NCBI GenBank assembly: GCA_025738555.1
Contig: JAOVFP010000019.1
Span: forward strand, 1,240,001 to 1,304,000
DNA length: 64,000 nt
Reading direction: 5' to 3'
From: Cyathus striatus
Taxonomy: Eukaryota; Basidiomycota; Agaricomycetes; Agaricales; Nidulariaceae
Part shown: one piece after another, positions 59,508-64,000 of the stretch
How positions within the stretch are numbered: position 1 is the stretch's first letter
Layout: each line of letters starts with the position of its first letter
Notes under the pieces: generated by a model
Databases searched by the model: none
What the model was told of the DNA's origin: nothing
Seen by the model: only the letters and a program-made list of their open reading frames with translations
Position numbers and translations under genes: made by a program

Positions 59508-60707
59508 GATATGTCAGTAAAAAAACAGAACCATAATGGAAATGGATCACACATACCGGAGTTACAATGGGAGTGGGTGCAGCGGTGTCATCAACTAGCA
59601 TGTCAGTAGAGTTCTGAGAAAAGAATAAAATCAGAATATCGAAAAATGCATCAAGAAACATAAAAATACATACCATAGATGCATCAGCAATAGGTACTGT
59701 GGCAGCAGGCACTGCAACAGCAGTAACGGGGGCAACAGGACCTGCTACAGCTGCTGGTGCAGTCATAACTTCAACCTCAGAGTCACTATCAACTGTTTCA
59801 ACCGACTTAATGACCTTGCCACACTACAAAAATATGTAGATTTAGCAAAATCATATGAAATGAGATGAAACAGTAGGAAATAGTACTCACACGACGTTTT
59901 ACACCAGTTGGGGCAGGGGTAGTGATCAAAATGATCAGAATGTTATTCCATTTCCTGTGAACATTTGCACAGATCTGAAACACCGAGTTGTAGTACGGTT
60001 CTGGGTGAGGGTAGTCCAAACCACCCTTCTCAGCAAGGAGGTGGTAGAATTTTCAGAAGGCAAACATGGCTTCTGTAAAATTGCCCTCATGCAACGTATC
60101 AGGGTATGCTTCATGGTGAGACAATACCCAGTGCTGTATAATTAAAAATCAGCAAGGAATATAACTACGAAGAATAATAGAAACAATGTACCAATTCTGC
60201 ATGAGGACCGTCAAGGCTAATGGCCTTGACATCAATGCTGAGAGAGACACAGTTGAGCAGACTGCCAACTTGATCACAAAGTATATGACAGGCACTGATG
60301 AAGGTCAGGGTGTTGGTATAGGACTTGACAGGGGAAGACATAAAGCAGTAATAAGCACAGTAGAGTGGTTAATGATCTGCACTTATGAAAACTCTAGCTT
60401 TTATCGAAAAATCCCTAGCTACTGGTTACTGTCAATGAGGTATTGTGCATTGTGGCATGATAATGCATCCATGCGACCTATGATACAAATTGAGAGATGT
60501 TGGAGGTGTTTCTGCATTCCAGGGACTTGGAGACCCTAGTGCAGGTAATACAAGGACCGCAGGGTCATTGAGATTGATGATGCAGGAAGTGTTGTTCCAA
60601 ATGCAGCGAGTGCAACAATCAGATTGCTGGTAGCGACGAAGGCTGAGCTTCACAAGCTCATCAACGATCTCTTGAAGATCAGGCAGTCGAGCACCAGTCA
60701 AAGTCAT
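59068..60707 (-). pseudogene. Spliced antisense gene inside RE2
   Basis: I do not recognise this protein. Minus-strand exons: 60487-60707 (MTLTGARLPDLQEIVDELVK, then CTRCIWNNTSC and, after a one-base loss, CGPCITCTRVSKSLEC), about 60192-60350, 59891-60133, 59674-59823, 59557-59613, 59333-59471 and 59068-59272. Introns of 58, 67, 60, 85 and 60 nt between the later exons have clean GT..AG borders and keep phase. Peptides include HWVLSHHEAYPDTLHEGNFT, YPHPEPYYNSVFQICANVHR, IDLHSPSYRKFVQVVARKHI and FPDVRMWAMNIINSME. The Cys pattern resembles a Zn2Cys6 cluster. TGAs at 60053-60055 and 59214-59216 fit lost CGA codons. The gene lies between RE2 pol and its polypurine tract, opposite to the element's transcript. 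Confidence 0.6.
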
Positions 60708-60709
60708 CT

Positions 60710-61090
60710 AAATTTCGACAAGACAGTCAGTATGAAATAAAGAAAAAGAGAGAAATAACCAACATACTGTATGTTTGGAGAGTGGAATACAAAGAAGGGG
60801 GAAAATTCTGCAGACAGTGTGAACCCTCGACCTCTATAAGTCAAATATCACCAGATGCTGAGGCTGCCAGTATGAGATAAAGCCAAGAATGATAAGCAGA
60901 GCTTGGTTGCATTATTTTTCCAAGTGGACCAAGAGATCAGAAGGGACTTGCAATATAGACCCATCCATGAAAACGCATAAATTATGCAAATATGATATGC
61001 ACATTACTACATCTGAAAAATAGAGGTACTTCGTCAGACTTGAAAATTGGCATACACATAAAGAAGATGACTGAGGACAGTCATTTGTTA
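60710..61090. other. RE2 internal region before the polypurine tract
   Basis: No open frame is supported. On the minus strand 60810-60868 resembles a short tRNA: GCAG..CTGC end pairing, an A-box-like CTCAGCATCTGGTGA and a T-arm-like GGTCGAGGGTTCACAC. It is about 13 nt too short for a normal tRNA. Confidence 0.35.
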
Positions 61091-61102
61091 GTGTGGGGGA
61101 GA
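61091..61102 (+). promoter_or_regulatory. RE2 polypurine tract
   Basis: GTGTGGGGGAGA is followed by TG, the first two bases of the 3' LTR. The hAT-like element then interrupts, and the LTR continues at 62015 (ATACGCAGG). Confidence 0.75.
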
Positions 61103-61104
61103 TG

Positions 61105-62006
61105 TAGGCCTGTCCATGGGTCAATCCGCCACAATCCATATCCGAATTATGGCTATCTGCTGGATATGGATACAGATTGACGATTAGTACGGATTTTGGC
61201 TGCCATCTGTACTCATCCATACTAGCAGTTACTGCTGCTGATCTAGATCCTAGTCAATCTAGAATAAAATGTGAATTGTCTGCTCTAGTATCTACTTTTC
61301 AAAAATAAAATGTGTGTGTTGCATTATATATCTACCTTGTATTATATCAGGCTTTGAATCAGAATTTTTAACACCATCCTTAATGTGCTATGAATATTTT
61401 CATGACTAATATCTGGTCAGTGCATACTTAGTACTTCGTACCCTGGCAGGGTCTTGGCTAGTATCAATTACTAATACTAAGTTTAGTCATTGATTGATGT
61501 CACTAATCAGTAAGCCTATGTTGTCTTCAGTCTCATTGTCATTGTATAATGTTTTTCATCAGCTTTGGTGTGAATTTTTTACAATATATAAGACATAGAT
61601 ACACCCTATTTACATTTAATTACATGCATTATTTTATCTGTAACTTGGGTAGATTTATTTTCATATATATGCTCTATATTGCTATTTTACTGCTACTGTA
61701 CTGGAAACTAGCATTTCTCTGTACCAGACACAACCTCATTATTATATTTGAATATTATGTTACTATGATAGTTAAATACAGATATGTATTAGAAAAATGA
61801 GCGGAGAGCAATTGTGGGAGTGGCAAAATGAAAATTGTTCAGGTTCCAGGTATGTGAGGTTCTGGACAGCTGACCATAGATGGATGCCCCAGATGAGCCA
61901 AAAATATCCAAACACCCATGGGAAATTATCCAGACCCATCCGGTGTTGCCTAAATTTGGATAATATCCGTGGGTACTCAGATATCAGTTATCCATGACCA
62001 GCCCTA
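61105..62006. mobile_element. hAT-like element at the RE2 polypurine tract/LTR border
   Basis: 902 bp. The ends TAGGCCTGTCCATGGGTCAA and the inverted TTATCCATGACCAGCCCTA are flanked by GGGAGATG (61097-61104) and GAGAGATG (62007-62014), an 8-bp duplication with one mismatch. Sub-terminal GGATATGGAT/ATCCATATCC repeats resemble other hAT-like elements here. No transposase is visible. Confidence 0.75.
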
Positions 62007-62012
62007 GAGAGA

Positions 62013-63086
62013 TGATACGCAGGCTATTTTATTGTAATGTACCATTTAAATTTCGCGTTCCTCATTAATGGAACTTCAGGCTGAGTGCGTCAGAGTGGGC
62101 ACACAAGAGGGGGAGCCAAGATCCCAGGTGGACTCCTAAAAATAAACAAGGGATAAAAATAATGACATAAAACTAAAAAACATATTACTCCACCTCAGTC
62201 TCGAACTTAAAGCTCTTAATAAATACCTACCTTTTCATTTCTATTTTACTTTACAATACAATAGCCTGGGTTGAAGTAATAAAACCATTTACAAAGAGAC
62301 TGAAAGAACTTAGTACATCGATGAAAAAGCCAGAATATGATGACTTGCTGGTACACCTATAATAACAGACTATTTGATGATAAATGTGTGTATGATCAAG
62401 TGAGTACTGCTTGTGTAAACAGAATGAGTGAAAGACTAGAATGAGTGCAGTGATGAAGCATTGTCAAAGAGAAGCAGAGACACATCATGCATCAACACCA
62501 TGGTTTCTGAATTAGAAAGGCACTGATGGAAGCACCTGCGTGTGCACACACTGTTGCAATAACGCAATAGATAAGGACCATGTGAGTGCTGTATGATTGG
62601 CTGCATATGCATGGGCCAATGCTCCGTACTGATTCACCACGGACCTAGAATAAAGATGCCATATGGTTAGAAAATCCTGTAGATAGAGAACTGTAAATAA
62701 GTGCATGAGTAATTGTATATAGAGTAGCGAGGGGGGAAGAAAATGGGAGGAAATGCATGGGTATTCTTCCCCCCCACAGACAGGGCAGTGTATCAGACAG
62801 AACAGTACAGAACTAGAATATAATTTTGATGTACCGATTTGAAACTGAACTCATTTTGAATTAACATCTGAACTGCTGATCATTAAATTGTCGAAGTCCT
62901 GCTGTGTATTAAAAATAGACCGATCATATTCTATATTTAGTTTGACTTTGAATAGAATTGAAATCTTGCACCCTTGAACTTATAAAATCTTTGCGCATGG
63001 GAAACTTAGAATATAAAATTGCTGGAATAAGTAAAACTATTCTAAGTATAAATAAAGTGTTCTAAACTCATGCACTAAGTACATCA
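62013..63086 (+). repeat. RE2 3' LTR
   Basis: 1074 bp. It aligns with the 5' LTR throughout, except for 248 bp missing between ATTGCTGG and AATAAG. It ends TACATCA at the transposase gene. CG states differ from the 5' LTR in both directions (for example GCACGC versus GCACAC), so the two have decayed independently. Confidence 0.85.
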
Positions 63087-64000
63087 GTATCTCCAACAGT
63101 GATGAAAAAATTTGTGGATTTGAGTTGTAGAAACTGCATCCAAACATTTAGGAACCAGCTCTTGGGCCTTTTTAAATGTTCCATCAGCAAGGCCACAAAA
63201 TTCTGTAAATTTGTGAGGCATAATCTTAACTGAGTACTACAATATTAGTATTGAACTCACTGTATTTTGCAAGACCCCACACCATCTCAATGGGATTGAG
63301 TTCACAATGAAATTTTGGAAGAAAGAGACATTTATGGCCAGATCCTTCAATTACCAGCTGAAGAAGTGGCTTCTCTGCCTTAAAATCTGGCTGAAGAGAA
63401 AGGACCCACTGCATGCAACAATCAGATGCACAAGTTTGATCACATTCATCCATATCAGAAACTCCTTGAGCACCACTAGTGGAGTTACCTGAACCTTCAA
63501 TCTCATCTTGCTTTGATTGAGCATCCTTCAGTGCAGCCTCATGAGCAGCCTGTGATAACCTGCACATTTTGCAAGTACCTACTAAGCTAGACCCATGCTT
63601 CTGTTCAAGTTCAGTAAGTAATCCATGCTCTTGTAATACCTGCTCCATTCCTTTTGGTTTACCTGCTAAGAAGTTTCCATCCTTATCAACACCTGTATAG
63701 CCTGGTGGAAATACCATGGACTGGACTTCACCAGTTGAAGGGTTAATGGTGTTGTGCATAATGGGCTGTTGACCCCCAGGATGCTGATTCATCTTGTGAG
63801 CTAGCAATGCATCTGCTGCAAAAGCCTCATGCACTGATGAGCAGTCAAATATAAAAACAGTGACACCATCAGGAAACTTTGCATTAAAAATTTTGATTGC
63901 ATCTTTTGTCTGAAAAATAGATTGTTAGTTATTGTATGTATCTCAGCTGTAACAAGATTACCTGAGCAATTAATTGACCCATATCCCACCATGGATTGTA
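63087..64000 (-). pseudogene. DDE transposase, main part (split by RE2)
   Basis: Minus-strand exons are 63962-64000 (YNPWWDMGQLIAQ), 63261-63909 and 63087-63202, with introns 63910-63961 and 63203-63260 (GTGAGT..TTACAG). The product includes TKDAIKIFNAKFPDGVTVFI, the DDE-type block FDCSS, a central Cys-rich part (GTCKMCRLSQAAHEAALKDA) and LFLPKFHCELNPIEMVWGLA, with the Asn-Pro-Ile-Glu motif of the Tc1/mariner-like DDE fold. It ends at HHCWRY where RE2 begins. The C-terminus is at 46825-46998. The N-terminus lies beyond the window. Apart from the insertion, I see no stop in the exons, so the gene may have been intact when RE2 arrived. Confidence 0.85.

Larger units (their letters stand above)
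46999..63086 (+). mobile_element. RE2, large old Ty3/gypsy-type retrotransposon
   Basis: The LTRs 46999-48320 and 62013-63086 begin TGATA(T/C)GCAGG and end TACATCA. The 4-bp flanks are GAAT and GTAT (one mismatch), and the interrupted transposase gene on both sides proves the insertion point. A tRNA-type primer site follows the 5' LTR, and a polypurine tract (61091-61102) precedes the 3' LTR. Order inside: gag, protease, reverse transcriptase, RNase H, integrase, then a spliced antisense gene. Later insertions are a Mutator-like element (50467-53240), a solo LTR of the RE1 family (56976-57741) and a hAT-like element (61105-62006). Without these it is about 11.6 kb. CpG is strongly depleted. 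Confidence 0.9.

Noticed and set aside
60810..60868. Functional tRNA gene
   Set aside because: It is about 59 nt, lacks a convincing anticodon stem, and has only partial acceptor pairing.
47499..62706. A similar 64-codon minus-strand frame in both RE2 LTRs (47499-47693 and 62512-62706)
   Set aside because: The similarity is explained by LTR identity. Most differences are CpG transitions without regard to codon position, and the relative at 17864-18953 lacks the frame.
62013..63086. The right RE2-type LTR as an independent solo LTR
   Set aside because: It is preceded by a polypurine tract once the hAT-like element is set aside, and the transposase gene resumes directly on its right and directly left of 46999. 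It is therefore the 3' LTR of RE2.

Overview
The window looks like repeat-dominated nuclear DNA of a basidiomycete fungus, most likely an agaricomycete. The host-type genes have 47-63 nt GT..AG introns, and they belong to families known mainly from that group: a Plavaka-type transposase, DUF6698-like and DUF6533-like proteins and an alpha-kinase fragment. Species cannot be named from the sequence. Almost everything is transposable-element DNA nested inside other transposable elements. Family assignments rest on remembered motifs, not on searches.

Layout, left to right. 1-4349: a Plavaka transposase gene (minus) split by a 2.8-kb Mutator-like TIR element (259-3082), which itself carries a smaller TIR element (306-1135). 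4.5-8.4 kb: a MITE, a TIR element carrying an alpha-kinase gene fragment, and a large foldback repeat. 8.9-16.5 kb: the most gene-like stretch, with a spliced DUF6698-like gene, a pogo-like TA-flanked element holding a small ORF, a 138-bp MITE and a multi-exon DUF6533-like membrane protein gene. 17.9-24.6 kb: solo LTRs, hAT-like elements and minisatellites. 24945-32546: a complete young Ty3/gypsy chromovirus (called RE1) with 765-bp LTRs, a 5-bp target duplication and a Tf1-like self-priming primer site. 32.7-46.5 kb: hAT-like, solo LTR and minisatellite-bearing TIR elements, nested up to three deep. 46999-63086: a large old Ty3/gypsy-type element (called RE2) inserted in a DDE transposase gene whose two halves lie at 46825-46998 and 63087-64000.

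The strongest candidate for something undescribed is in RE2. Between the end of pol and the polypurine tract lies a multi-exon gene in antisense orientation (59068-60707) with at least six well-formed introns and a zinc-cluster-like cysteine motif. Antisense orientation would let its introns survive passage through the element's RNA.

A second theme is mutation. Ten in-frame stops in RE2 gag-pol are all TGA, and several target duplications differ as TG versus CA. Minisatellite units alternate TG and CA where CG is inferred. This points to CpG-specific decay (methylation and deamination), unlike CpA-directed RIP. The young RE1 keeps its CpGs but carries about a dozen one- or two-base losses in short runs, which may be uncorrected consensus errors in a high-copy repeat.
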